Origin: DASRHT01 sp035293765
GTDB taxonomy: Bacteria > Chloroflexota > Ktedonobacteria > Ktedonobacterales > Ktedonobacteraceae
Assembly (NCBI GenBank): GCA_035293765.1
Contig: DATGMF010000051.1
Span: 1 to 64,000 of the forward strand
Length of the DNA: 64,000 nt
Direction of reading: 5' to 3'
The position numbers and the translations under genes are program-made. Below are positions 1-8,441 of this stretch, piece after piece (within the stretch, counting starts at the first letter, position 1; each line of letters begins with the position of its first letter). The notes beneath the pieces were generated by a model. That model ran no database searches, was not told the DNA's origin, and worked only from the letters and a program-made list of their open reading frames with translations.

Positions 1-330
1 ATCTATATGAGTCGCCTCTCATCAAGAAGCGCTCGATGTGCTGTTGAGTTCGCGATCCAGGCCAAGAGTTGTTGCGTTGCGTTACTTGGCTTGTTCGCAG
101 ATGTACTCGCTTTCGCCGTGCATCCCTCTCGCGAGGGAGAGGCAAAAGCTGTCAATTGACAGGAACTGGACAATCGCGTTCAGGATGCGCCATCGTTGCC
201 AGTTGCTGTTCTGCTTTCCACTCTTCAGTTGTCAAGGTACCCCACTGGAGATGACCCGTAGGTCTTCGCTGTTACCAGTATACTCCACCTAATCAAATCA
301 GGTATTTCGCTCATTTGATTATCGTAGCTG
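1..330 (-). pseudogene. Possible decayed short gene behind a strong promoter
   Basis: This stretch lies just downstream of a minus-strand promoter (332-360). A Shine-Dalgarno-like AGGTGGAG sits at 290-283 and is followed at 278 by a CTG codon where a start would be expected. The frame reads about 17 residues and stops near TYGSSPVGYLDN. A neighbouring frame then continues with EEWKAEQQLATMAHPERD and stops again. This pattern (lost start, frameshift, nonsense codon) suggests a gene remnant. I do not recognise the family, and the window edge cuts the context, so the call is weak. Confidence 0.25.
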
Positions 331-331
331 T

Positions 332-360
332 AGTATCGCATATCTCTGGGGCTTTGTCAA
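332..360 (-). promoter_or_regulatory. Sigma-70-type promoter (minus strand)
   Basis: On the minus strand a perfect TTGACA (360-355) is separated by 17 nt from GATACT (337-332). Its upstream context, AAAACCTCTTGACAAA, nearly matches that of a second promoter at 601-629. Transcription would run towards position 1. Just downstream, ACCTGAT/ATTAGGT can form a hairpin that covers part of the AGGTGGAG ribosome-binding-site-like sequence. Confidence 0.55.
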
Positions 361-600
361 GAGGTTTTCTAACGAATTTCTCTTGATTCTCAAAAATTGC
401 TGTTCCCTTGCTTCACTGTGGCAAAACTTCCTTCTAGCTCTTATATGACACAAAAAGGCCATATAAAACCCATCCTGGTTTTGTTATACAGTGGGGAAAC
501 ACTATCCCAGAGGAGCCACATTAACGTGGCACAGGCGATGTAAAGACAGGAGCACCCGATTTCGCGATCAGGTGATTGCCTTTTTATCTAAAGCCTTGTT
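361..600. other. Structured intergenic spacer, no gene seen
   Basis: No convincing coding frame is present. Several hairpins occur: GCCAC/GTGGC at 515-530, CACC(C/T)GAT with ATC(A/G)GGTG at about 553-574, and AGGCGAT/ATTGCCT enclosing it. On the plus strand the last structure ends in a T-run (581-585), so it could be an intrinsic terminator. On the minus strand the region lies directly downstream of the promoter at 601-629, so it could equally be the body of a small RNA or a leader. I could not match it to a known riboswitch. Confidence 0.4.
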
Positions 601-629
601 AGTATGCCACACCACGAAAAATTTGTCAA
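601..629 (-). promoter_or_regulatory. Sigma-70-type promoter (minus strand)
   Basis: On the minus strand TTGACA (629-624) and CATACT (606-601) are 17 nt apart. It lies just past the stop codon of the thioesterase gene and points into the structured spacer 480-595, so it may drive a small RNA. It resembles the promoter at 332-360, including flanking bases on both sides of the -35 box. Confidence 0.55.
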
Positions 630-654
630 GAGATTTTTTTTGAAATTTCGGATA

Positions 655-1425
655 TTAGTAATTATGGCTATGGATCTGCGCCAGATCTTGCGCCACTGCT
701 TGTAAAAGCAATGTCTGGGCGCTGTGGAGGAAAAAGTGGTCGCCCGGCAGCAAACGCAGGGCAAACTGTCCCTGCGTTTGCCGTCTCCATGCAGCAACAT
801 CTTCACGGGTGACTTTTGGATCTTGTACCCCTCCAAAGGCCGAAATGCCACAAGAGAGTGGGGCCTCCGCTTGATAGACATAGGTTTCATAGAGCGAAAA
901 ATCTGCTCGCAGCACCGGCATCAACAAATTCATCAGCTCGGCGTGCTGTAACACCGCTTCCGGCGTCCCGTTATACTCACGTAACTTTTGTATAAATTCG
1001 TCATCGGGCAGAGCATGTATAGGTTCATCTGAAGCAGGGTGGGGTCTTTGAGGAGCGCGGCTACCGGACACAAAAAGATGTAACGGCGCTGGCCCCTGCT
1101 GGCGACGAAGCTGGCGCGCCACTTCAAAACCGATTAGTGCTCCCAGACTATGACCAAAAAAAACAAATGGTTTATCTAATAAAGGTTGCAGCGTATCGGT
1201 CAAGGCACTCACCAGCGGCGTCATACGGGTGAAGGCTTTTTCTCGGGCGCGGTTCTCACGTCCGGGCAACTGGATCAGCGCCAGTTCTACATCCGATGGT
1301 ACATTATGCTCCCAGGTGCGAAAAGCGGAAGCGCCACCGCCTGCATAATGCAAACAAAAAAGGCGCAAGCGGGCCCGTGGTTTCGGTCGTGGAAAACGCA
1401 CCCATTCGTTTGAGGATATAGCCAT
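655..1425 (-). CDS. Type II thioesterase (GrsT/TesA-like alpha/beta hydrolase)
   Basis: This 256-residue protein begins LRLFCLHYAGGGASAFRTW, the typical opening of stand-alone thioesterases that serve nonribosomal peptide and polyketide synthases. The nucleophile elbow GHSLGA lies near residue 93 and a late GDHFF supplies the catalytic His. Enzymes of this family remove wrongly loaded acyl groups from carrier proteins, in the cytoplasm. Length is normal for the family. No synthetase gene lies nearby, so its partner must be elsewhere or to the left of the window. The ATG at 1425 has only a weak ribosome-binding site. Confidence 0.9.
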   Translation of the reverse strand: MAISSNEWVRFPRPKPRARLRLFCLHYAGGGASAFRTWEHNVPSDVELALIQLPGRENRAREKAFTRMTPLVSALTDTLQPLLDKPFVFFGHSLGALIGFEVARQLRRQQGPAPLHLFVSGSRAPQRPHPASDEPIHALPDDEFIQKLREYNGTPEAVLQHAELMNLLMPVLRADFSLYETYVYQAEAPLSCGISAFGGVQDPKVTREDVAAWRRQTQGQFALRLLPGDHFFLHSAQTLLLQAVAQDLAQIHSHNY

Positions 1426-1783
1426 AATCTTGTAGTTTTCTTTCCCTCAGCTCTATATAGTAACTCTGCCATGACTGTAACACAAAGCTCCTGGTCTGTC
1501 CAGATAGGAATTACACTCATTTTTTGTAAACGGTCTTGATGAAATTTGCAGAAGAAAGGGTGACTTTTGAGTCTGCAAGCTCAAGGCTGATGTATTATTA
1601 TTATTATTGTAACTATACAATCTCTTCTGGCGTTTTCTTTAGCTTGTAATACATGGCTCCATGCACCAGATGATAAAGTTAGCGGAGACCTGTCTTGTAC
1701 AGGGGTGGCGTGGTGAGGAGAGGTAGAACGGGGACGGCCACCTCATTTCAAGCTTGATACTTAAAACTGAGGAGGGTCATAAA
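1426..1783. other. Intergenic region with a TTA tract
   Basis: No gene is visible. The stretch holds a (TAT)n tract at 1593-1608 and a short CCTGT/ACAGG hairpin near 1690-1706. It separates the divergent thioesterase and the small gene at 1784, so promoters for both must lie here, but no clear consensus promoter stands out. Confidence 0.4.
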
Positions 1784-2023
1784 ATGGCGAACTGGTCACA
1801 GTTCATGAACTGGTTACAGCGTCTATGGAAACGCCTGACTGGACCTGACCAGGCCGAGATACCGCCAGCAGGCGAGCAACGATATGGAGAAACACAGGAG
1901 ACCGACAGGCAGGTCATGGAACGCGAACTGGCACAGATGCGGGCGCAACTGCGGGCGCAACTGCGAGCGGAACAGGCTCGTCTGGAGGAAGAGGCTCGCA
2001 GGTGGAAATTGGAGGCACGTTAA
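1784..2023 (+). CDS. Small hypothetical coiled-coil protein
   Basis: This protein of 79 residues has no family that I recognise. Its N-terminus is amphipathic and tryptophan-rich (MANWSQFMNWLQRLWKRL), which could bind membranes. The second half is a charged Gln/Arg/Glu-rich helix with the near-repeat AQLRAQLRAEQARLEEEARR, a likely coiled coil. I chose ATG 1784 over an upstream TTG (1754) because GGAGGG lies 7-8 nt before it. It is followed after 87 nt by a DinB-like gene on the same strand and may be co-transcribed. Confidence 0.6.
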   Translation: MANWSQFMNWLQRLWKRLTGPDQAEIPPAGEQRYGETQETDRQVMERELAQMRAQLRAQLRAEQARLEEEARRWKLEAR

Positions 2024-2104
2024 GCCATCCAGACCTGTAGCTAACCAGCACGATTCCCAAAAAGTTCGTTCGACATTTGAAAGCTCGTTAGAGCAGAGGA
2101 GTAG

Positions 2105-2608
2105 TTGAGATTGACAAGCGCGCAGCACACGCAATCGGACATTTTAGCAATCCTTCAACGCGATCACGAACGCTTCACCACATTGATTAACCGGCTCAGC
2201 GAGGAAGAGCTGCAAAGGCCATTTACGCCTGAAGGATGGGCGATAAAAGATTTTCTGGACCACATGACTCACTGGAAAAAAGCGGCCCACGCGCTGGTGG
2301 TAGCCTTTTTACACGATCAGCCACTACCACCAGCAATGCTTTCCGGGGATGCTGCGAACGAAGAGCAACGGCAGCACAATGCCGCAGTTCCTGTACAGGA
2401 CATTCTGACTGATTGGAAAGAAACTCACACTCATTTACGCAATACAGTAATTGATGAGCTTGATGAGCAGCGACTCATGGAGAAGCTTCGCGTTCCCTGG
2501 GACAAGGAATTCACCGAACCCATTGGCACGCTTATCGCCGACATGTGCGAACATGACGCGGAGCACTTTGACCTCATCGAACAGCATTTTACTTCAGACA
2601 AGCATTAA
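2105..2608 (+). CDS. DinB-like four-helix-bundle protein
   Basis: At about 167 residues, this looks like a member of the DinB/YfiT superfamily: small four-helix bundles that often bind a metal through three His and act as thiol-dependent transferases or stress proteins. Visible support is the helix GWAIKDFLDHMTHWKKA and the C-terminal HDAEHFDLIEQH, which carry the expected His residues. The substrate cannot be inferred. Starts are TTG: GAGGAG lies only 3 nt before the TTG at 2105 but 9 nt before the TTG at 2111, so 2111 may be the true start. A strong terminator follows. Confidence 0.75.
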   Translation: MRLTSAQHTQSDILAILQRDHERFTTLINRLSEEELQRPFTPEGWAIKDFLDHMTHWKKAAHALVVAFLHDQPLPPAMLSGDAANEEQRQHNAAVPVQDILTDWKETHTHLRNTVIDELDEQRLMEKLRVPWDKEFTEPIGTLIADMCEHDAEHFDLIEQHFTSDKH

Positions 2609-2611
2609 ACA

Positions 2612-2645
2612 TTCAGGGCATCCTTTGAGATGCCCTGAAGTTTTT
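2612..2645 (+). terminator. Intrinsic terminator
   Basis: An 11-bp perfect stem (TTCAGGGCATC / GATGCCCTGAA) with a 6-nt loop is followed by TTTTT. It lies directly after the DinB-like stop codon and 15 nt from the convergent pnkp stop. It serves the plus strand best. Confidence 0.85.
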
Positions 2646-2659
2646 CCTCCATAACGATG

Positions 2660-5227
2660 TTACAGGCGAGGATCGACTGGCTCACTTTCCAGAGCGAGCA
2701 CGCTAAAAACGCATTCATGCACGCGGCGCAACGGCTCAGCGCGCACAAACCGTTCCAGAGCCTCAATCCCTAAAAAGAATTCACGCATCGCCAGAGAGCG
2801 CTTGGCTCGTAGTCCGCGCATACGCAAGCGTTCCAAATTTTCGGGAACCGTATATTCCGGCCCGTAGATGATGCGCAGGTACTCCGTACCACGGCATTTC
2901 ACCGCTGGCTGTACAATGCCATGCTGCCCCCTGGCAACAAAATCGAACGGCTTCACGACCATTCCTTCGCCGCCCAGCCCCGTCAAGTGTTCCCACCATT
3001 GTATCCCTTGCGCGAGGCTATCAGCATCCGTCAGATCAATCACAAGGTACGGCATGGCAAGCAAGAGCTGCTCATCAGCGTGGCAGACTTCTGCCAGAGT
3101 CTCCATATGCCAGACGTGATCTTTAGCAAGATGCGTCTCTCCCTGCGTCGCCAGAACATGAAATGGAGCCAGCTTGAGATCAGCAATGGAGCGAACGGGC
3201 CAGCAATAGCGGCGATAGGCATCAACATAGCGCCGGGCCAGCGCCTGATGCTGCTGATAGATAGCAAGCAGCGATTGAGTATCAACACCGCGTGCATTCG
3301 TCTGCTCCAACAATGTTACAGCTTGACCCAATGACATGCTAGAGGCTGCGCCCACGGCTGCATACTGCCGCAAGAGCAGAGCCTGGGCCTTGACCGACCA
3401 GGGCATCAGTTCACAATCGAGGCAGACCCAGTCGGTCTGGAACTTTTCCCAAAAGCCGCTGCTTTGCAACGCCGCCTGGACCCGCTCCAACAATGCTCTT
3501 TCCAGCGCAGAATCATCAAAAAAACGTCGCCCGGTACGGGTATAGCAAATGCCAATGCCTTCTTCAGCAACGCCAAAGCGCCTGCGCGCTGCATCTTCGT
3601 CGCGACAGACAATCACAATCGCTCGCGAGCCCATATGCTTCTCTTCGCAGACGACTTTTTCAATCCCTTCCTGCAGGTAATAGGCAAATGCTTCGGCGGG
3701 ATGCTCCAGCAGCCCTGGCTCCTTGCTGGTCTCGCAGGGCGACATCGTGGGAGGCAGATAGATCAGCCATCTGGGATCGGCGGCAAAACGGCTCATGACC
3801 TCTAGCGCGGCAATAGCATTTTCTTCGCGAATAATGATATTGTGATACAGGCCGGTCGAGATAATACGCTTACCGGATACATCCTCCACATCCAGAATTT
3901 CATCGTAGCGTTGCTGCGCCGTGAGTGTGGGCGCTTGCTCATCTTTAGGCAAAAATGGCTTGACAGGTTCAGAGTAAACCAGGGCGGCAGTAACTGCAAC
4001 TAGCTCTTTTTCGGGGTAGCGCAGCGCCGTCAGCTTCCCACCGAAGACACAACCTGTATCGATGTTGATCGTACCATTGAGCCATTCCGGTTCAGGGACC
4101 GTAGTATGACCATAAACAACCATCGCTTGGCCGCGATACTCCGCAGCCCAGTTGTAGCGTATGGGCAAGCCGAACTCGTCGGTTTCGCCGGTCGTTTCAC
4201 CATAGAGGGCAAACTCTCGCACCACACGCGACCCTCGCCCCTGCAACTCTTCTTTCATGCCCGCATGCGCCACCACAAGCTTCCCATCATCCAGCACATA
4301 ATGACTGATCAGCCCATCCAGAAACTTGACGACGCGCTCTTTAAACGCAGGAGGCTCGTGTTCGAGCTGCGCCAGCGTCTCCACGATACCATGCGTCAGG
4401 CGCACATCGCGCCCTTTAAGTTTGCGCAGCAACCTTATGTCATGATTACCAGGGACACAAAGCGCATTACCAGAGGCAACCATATCCATCGCCAGACGCA
4501 ATACAGCCGGTGACGCCGGTCCTCGATCCACCAGATCACCCAGAAAAATCACCTTGCGTCCGGCTGGATGGCTTACCTGAAAGCTTTGTTCATCACCATC
4601 ACTGGTAGATATTTCATAGCCAAGTTGCACGAGTAAAGTGTGCAGTTCATCAAAGCAGCCATGAATATCGCCGATAATATCGAAGGGGCCATGCTCTTGC
4701 TTGAGATTACACCAGAGGCGCTCATATTCGATGGTAACGGCATCGACCTGCTCGGGAGAGGTAAGCACGTAGCAATGATGGAAACCTTCCTCTCTCAAGC
4801 CGCGCAAGGAACGACGGAGCTGCATCTGTTGCCGACGAATCACATGCGGCCCAAAGTCGCGGTCGGGCCGAAGCTGGTTGCGCTCCAGACAGAGCTTCTC
4901 GGGCAGGTGAAACACCACCGCTACGGTCAGCGCGTGATACTGACGAGCAAGGTTCAATAGCGGCTTGCGATCTTCAGCCTGCACGCTTGTGGCATCAATA
5001 ACCGTCAATTTTCCCGCCGCCAACCGCTTAGCAGCAACAAAGTGTAGCACTTCAAATGCCGCTTTCGTGGCTTTTTGATCATTCTCGTCATCGGAAACCA
5101 GGCCGCGACAAAAATCGGAGGAGAGCACCTCTGTCGCCTTAAAATGCTGACGCGCAAAGGTAGATTTGCCCGAACCAGACGAGCCTACCAGTACAACAAG
5201 TGAGAATTCCGGGATCATTATCTTCAT
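2660..5227 (-). CDS. pnkp: Polynucleotide kinase-phosphatase-ligase Pnkp (RNA repair)
   Basis: This 855-residue three-domain RNA-repair enzyme works with Hen1. The N-terminal 5'-kinase has the P-loop GSSGSGKST at residues 15-23. The central metallophosphatase shows GDIHGC (186-191), GDLVDRG (230-236) and GNHD (260-263), and removes 2',3'-cyclic or 3' phosphates. The C-terminal adenylyltransferase/ligase module has the nucleotidyl-acceptor lysine in EEKHMGSR (K530). Length and domain order match the bacterial Pnkp family, which repairs tRNAs cut by ribotoxins. The gene starts 21 nt after hen1 ends, so both form one operon. All key motifs look intact. Confidence 0.96.
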   Translation of the reverse strand: MKIMIPEFSLVVLVGSSGSGKSTFARQHFKATEVLSSDFCRGLVSDDENDQKATKAAFEVLHFVAAKRLAAGKLTVIDATSVQAEDRKPLLNLARQYHALTVAVVFHLPEKLCLERNQLRPDRDFGPHVIRRQQMQLRRSLRGLREEGFHHCYVLTSPEQVDAVTIEYERLWCNLKQEHGPFDIIGDIHGCFDELHTLLVQLGYEISTSDGDEQSFQVSHPAGRKVIFLGDLVDRGPASPAVLRLAMDMVASGNALCVPGNHDIRLLRKLKGRDVRLTHGIVETLAQLEHEPPAFKERVVKFLDGLISHYVLDDGKLVVAHAGMKEELQGRGSRVVREFALYGETTGETDEFGLPIRYNWAAEYRGQAMVVYGHTTVPEPEWLNGTINIDTGCVFGGKLTALRYPEKELVAVTAALVYSEPVKPFLPKDEQAPTLTAQQRYDEILDVEDVSGKRIISTGLYHNIIIREENAIAALEVMSRFAADPRWLIYLPPTMSPCETSKEPGLLEHPAEAFAYYLQEGIEKVVCEEKHMGSRAIVIVCRDEDAARRRFGVAEEGIGICYTRTGRRFFDDSALERALLERVQAALQSSGFWEKFQTDWVCLDCELMPWSVKAQALLLRQYAAVGAASSMSLGQAVTLLEQTNARGVDTQSLLAIYQQHQALARRYVDAYRRYCWPVRSIADLKLAPFHVLATQGETHLAKDHVWHMETLAEVCHADEQLLLAMPYLVIDLTDADSLAQGIQWWEHLTGLGGEGMVVKPFDFVARGQHGIVQPAVKCRGTEYLRIIYGPEYTVPENLERLRMRGLRAKRSLAMREFFLGIEALERFVRAEPLRRVHECVFSVLALESEPVDPRL

Positions 5228-5248
5228 AGCGTGTTTTGCACCTTTATA

Positions 5249-6658
5249 TCATTGCATAACATTGCGTGTAAAAACTCCCATTTGCGATGGCGCTCCCACG
5301 CCCTCATCCTCCGGCCCGACGGGCGCAATACGAACCGCATACCCGAAGCTATCCGCAACCCGAGCGGTCCAGGCTTGAAATTCTTGTCGCGTCCACTCAA
5401 AGCGATGATCTTTATGGCGGAATTTGCCCGTCGGCAGAGTGGCAAATTTGACATTATATTCGGCATTAGGCGTTGTTACGACCACTGTCTCGGGTTCAGC
5501 AAATTCAAAAAGGACACGCTCGAATGCTGCCAGGCGCGGCGGGTCCAGATGCTCAATGACCTCAACAACTGCGGCGGCATCGTACCCTTCCAGGCGCTTA
5601 TCGCGATAGGTCAGGGCTCCGTGGATCAGGCACACACGTTCCCGCTGCATCATAGGAAGGCGTTCCAGGCGTAAACGGTCGCGAGCCAGCTCCAGAGCGC
5701 GATACGAGACATCTAGCCCCAGAATATGCGTAAAGCTCTTCTCTTGCAACAACAATTTGATTAACCGGCCCTCTCCGCAACCAAGATCAAGCACGCGCTT
5801 TGCTCCACTTTCGCGCAACGCGGCGACCACGGCGGCCAGTCGTTGCTCATGCAAGCTGACCCGCCTCTCCGGTACCTCCTCCTTAGCATCGGTATCCTCT
5901 GTCTCTTCTGTCTCCCTCGTCTCCTCGCCAGCTTCCTCCACAACCAGCCGGGACAGCGCATCGCGGACGAGGTTCTGCCGGTGCTTCAAATAGCGACGCG
6001 TAATCTGCTCACGCTCAGGATGTTGCTCCAGCCATCCCTGTCCACGCTTCAGCAACTTCTCAACCTCGGCATCGCCAATCCAGTAATGCTTATTGTTATC
6101 GAGCACCGGGATCAGCACATAGATATGGGTCAATAACTCGCTCAAGCGGCAGGTCCCTTCAAGGGTCACGCTAAAGTAGGGGCTCACTCCCCATTCAGGA
6201 TAGCTCTCATCCAGTAAGGGCGCGTTCACCGTCACCGCATAGCCTAGCGGCTCAAACAGCCGTCTCAGCCAGGCTTCGCCGCCGTGGCAGGGAACGGCTG
6301 CGAGCGTGGCTTGAAGGGGCAACGCTGTGGCTGCCAGTCCGGGCCGTTGCGAGCAGCGACCATTGAGAGCGGTACCAAACACTTCTGCAAGCGCAACGCT
6401 GAGGAACGAGGAGGCGACGTAAGGGCGATCATTGACATACTGTTCCAGCGCCACCGCTTTTTCGCGTCCACGCACAAGGTGAACGGTATCGATCTCTAGC
6501 AATAGGGCTGCGGTACAACGTTCGTCGCTGGCCTCTGGATAAAAGACGTGTACCCGTCCGAAGGAGAGGGAGAAAGACTGGAGGTGCGCGGGATTCTTAT
6601 GCAGGAGATATCCCAGATCAGTTGCCGGTTGCAGTGTGGTGGTAATTGTCAGTAACAT
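5249..6658 (-). CDS. hen1: Hen1, 3'-terminal RNA ribose 2'-O-methyltransferase
   Basis: At 469 residues this has the two-part layout of bacterial Hen1. An N-terminal half activates the Pnkp ligase, an acidic linker (about 240-265) follows, and then comes the SAM methyltransferase with DLGCGEGR (291-298). EVIEH (366-370) and H418 in FRHKDHRF supply the two Glu and two His that hold the catalytic Mn ion in this family. It methylates the 2'-OH at the broken 3' end before Pnkp seals it, which makes the repaired RNA resistant to renewed cleavage. It is the first gene of the operon. Confidence 0.96.
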   Translation of the reverse strand: MLLTITTTLQPATDLGYLLHKNPAHLQSFSLSFGRVHVFYPEASDERCTAALLLEIDTVHLVRGREKAVALEQYVNDRPYVASSFLSVALAEVFGTALNGRCSQRPGLAATALPLQATLAAVPCHGGEAWLRRLFEPLGYAVTVNAPLLDESYPEWGVSPYFSVTLEGTCRLSELLTHIYVLIPVLDNNKHYWIGDAEVEKLLKRGQGWLEQHPEREQITRRYLKHRQNLVRDALSRLVVEEAGEETRETEETEDTDAKEEVPERRVSLHEQRLAAVVAALRESGAKRVLDLGCGEGRLIKLLLQEKSFTHILGLDVSYRALELARDRLRLERLPMMQRERVCLIHGALTYRDKRLEGYDAAAVVEVIEHLDPPRLAAFERVLFEFAEPETVVVTTPNAEYNVKFATLPTGKFRHKDHRFEWTRQEFQAWTARVADSFGYAVRIAPVGPEDEGVGAPSQMGVFTRNVMQ

Positions 6659-6918
6659 AGCTTTCCTTTACATAGACATAGCGCAAACATCCCGATCCTA
6701 AAATCTTTGCTGAATACAAGCAGAATCGCTTGATGAACCATAGCAGTGGTGCTGCCAGTATAGCAGAGATGTGTTTGTTTGAACAGGCGGAACAAGAAGA
6801 TTTTTCGATAGTGGACAGGCATTTTGCTAATGATCTATTTCATCTTATATTAATGTTTTTAGCTATCTTCCTCTAATATTGTTTGCATTCTATAAAATCC
6901 GAAAAGTCCCTCTCTGCC
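6659..6918. other. AT-rich spacer between divergent hen1 and bicupin
   Basis: No credible coding frame is present. The base composition is clearly more AT-rich than the neighbouring genes. The hen1 promoter should be here but is not obvious. Confidence 0.4.
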
Positions 6919-6947
6919 TTGACAATACAATGTTTTTAGCATATATT
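6919..6947 (+). promoter_or_regulatory. Sigma-70-type promoter
   Basis: TTGACA (6919-6924) and TATATT (6942-6947) are spaced by 17 nt. It starts transcription about 200 nt before the bicupin gene and feeds the structured leader 6955-7094. Confidence 0.7.
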
Positions 6948-6954
6948 TATACTT

Positions 6955-7094
6955 GTAGAGTTTCCTGGCGTGGTCATGTTATCAGCCATATTTATTCAGC
7001 ATTTTCCGATCATGACCATGTAGAACTCGTCGTCTTTGGGTGCCACCCGGTTTCTTTTACGATATCAGACAGCACAACATCGTGCTGCCTTTTT
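6955..7094 (+). ncRNA. Structured leader or small RNA ending in an intrinsic terminator
   Basis: Between the promoter at 6919-6947 and the bicupin ATG lies about 140 nt with a closing helix TGGTCATG (6971-6978) / CATGACCA (7011-7018), a small GGGT/ACCC hairpin, and a final CAGCAC/GTGCTG hairpin (7070-7087) followed by five T (7090-7094). This is the layout of an attenuated leader or riboswitch, or of a short RNA with its own terminator. I see no match to a known riboswitch class. Confidence 0.4.
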
Positions 7095-7156
7095 ACTTCT
7101 TTGTCCTGTCACGGTACAGTCCAGGAGTATATTTTTTAAGCAGAGAAAGGATCTCC

Positions 7157-8395
7157 ATGACTTCAGAAAACCAGAAATCACCACAACCAGAGCCGATCCC
7201 TGGCGCAACCGACCAGGGCGCTGAAAACGATGCCAATAGCTTCCCTCGCCGCAGCCTGCTCAAAGGGGCAAGCGTTGCTGCGACTCTGGGGGCGCTTGGC
7301 GGTATCGCATTGCCGGTCGGCGCGGCTTCCGCTGCCACCCATACGGTCACCACGCCTCTCGCAAAAATGTCACCCAGAGGGAAAAAGCCCGATTCGTTCA
7401 AGTTCGAGCTAGAAAAGTCCGATCCACAGGTATTCACCGGTGGAACGATCAGGACAGCGGTGGCCGGTGATATTGAAGAGCTGAGCGGCATGTCTCTCTT
7501 CTCGACGCGTATCAATCCCGGAGCTATGCGCGAGCTTCACTGGCATATCAACGCCAACGAGTTAAATTACTGTATCAGTGGGCAAGGCGAGATCGGAATT
7601 TTCCTCTCAGGGACAAGCAACGCCGTTTTCCCCATTGGACCTGGCAATGTCACATTTGTGCCTGAGGGGGCCATCCATTATATCCGCAACACTGGGACAG
7701 AAACCCTTCATATCCTTGAAGCGTTTACTCATGAGAGTCCTGAAAAAATTGATATTTCTAATGCGCTCAACGTCATCCCTCAGAGCATTCTGGCCCAGAC
7801 ATACTCGATCCCGACAGCGAGCTTCCCGGCTCTGCCACAGCAGGGTGATCAGGTCCTGGTCAATACGGGCGCGATCCCGACGGCAACGCCCTCCTCTTCT
7901 TCAGGGCCATTTACCGTTAATTTCACAGATATCCCGCTAAAAACTTTTAGCGGCGGAACTATTGCCGCGCTCACTCCTCAGTTTATCCCGTCATTGAGCG
8001 GGATTACCCTGTTCATCGTGCAAACACAGCCAGACGCCCTGCGTGAGCCACACTGGCACCCGAATGCTTCCGAACTTAACTATTGTCTCCAGGGACAGGC
8101 TCAGTTTGAGGTGATTACCCCGGACAATACCCATGAAATTTTCACCATCCAACCGGGAGACACGGTATTTGTGCCACAGAACTACCTGCACCATGTCGGC
8201 AGCACTAGCAACGACCCGTTTACCATCCTCATCTTCTTCTCAAATAACGTGGTAGGACATGTCGATCTTTCGCAGATGACACAGTTCTTCGAACGCGGCC
8301 TGTTCTCTGCCAGCTTTGGTCTGGACCCACACGCTTTCGATAACATTCCCAATCTGGGCGATATTACTATTGCTCCTAAAAATCCCAATCCTTAG
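7157..8395 (+). CDS. Tat-exported bicupin (oxalate decarboxylase-like)
   Basis: A 412-residue protein with a twin-arginine signal (RRSLLKG, R31-R32) and an Ala-rich hydrophobic segment ending near residue 60. Two cupin domains follow, each with a full metal set: H128, H130, E135, H174 in the first, and H299, H301, E306 and H345/H346 in the second. This is the fold of oxalate decarboxylases and oxalate oxidases (Mn, outside the cytoplasm), but I cannot confirm the substrate. I chose ATG 7157, after AAAGGA, over a longer frame that would hide the Tat signal. A terminator-like structure in the leader suggests attenuation. Confidence 0.88.
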   Translation: MTSENQKSPQPEPIPGATDQGAENDANSFPRRSLLKGASVAATLGALGGIALPVGAASAATHTVTTPLAKMSPRGKKPDSFKFELEKSDPQVFTGGTIRTAVAGDIEELSGMSLFSTRINPGAMRELHWHINANELNYCISGQGEIGIFLSGTSNAVFPIGPGNVTFVPEGAIHYIRNTGTETLHILEAFTHESPEKIDISNALNVIPQSILAQTYSIPTASFPALPQQGDQVLVNTGAIPTATPSSSSGPFTVNFTDIPLKTFSGGTIAALTPQFIPSLSGITLFIVQTQPDALREPHWHPNASELNYCLQGQAQFEVITPDNTHEIFTIQPGDTVFVPQNYLHHVGSTSNDPFTILIFFSNNVVGHVDLSQMTQFFERGLFSASFGLDPHAFDNIPNLGDITIAPKNPNP

Positions 8396-8400
8396 TTCCT

Positions 8401-8441
8401 ATGCAGCTTGCGTAATGGCTGTTTGATTACGCAAGCTGCAT
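8401..8441. terminator. Bidirectional terminator hairpin
   Basis: A perfect 16-bp inverted repeat (8401-8416 with 8426-8441) with a 9-nt loop lies between the convergent bicupin and hutF genes. Its right arm ends on the hutF stop codon. No long T-run follows on either strand. Confidence 0.7.

Noticed and set aside
490..585. c-di-GMP or other known riboswitch
   Set aside because: The GCACAGG-like piece is short, the rest of the consensus is absent, and no plus-strand gene follows.
1593..1608. Possible tandem-repeat locus (TAT)n
   Set aside because: Too short (five units) and intergenic; treated as simple sequence.
6879..7139. 86-codon frame before the bicupin
   Set aside because: It overlaps the promoter and hairpins, lacks a ribosome-binding site and has an atypical composition.
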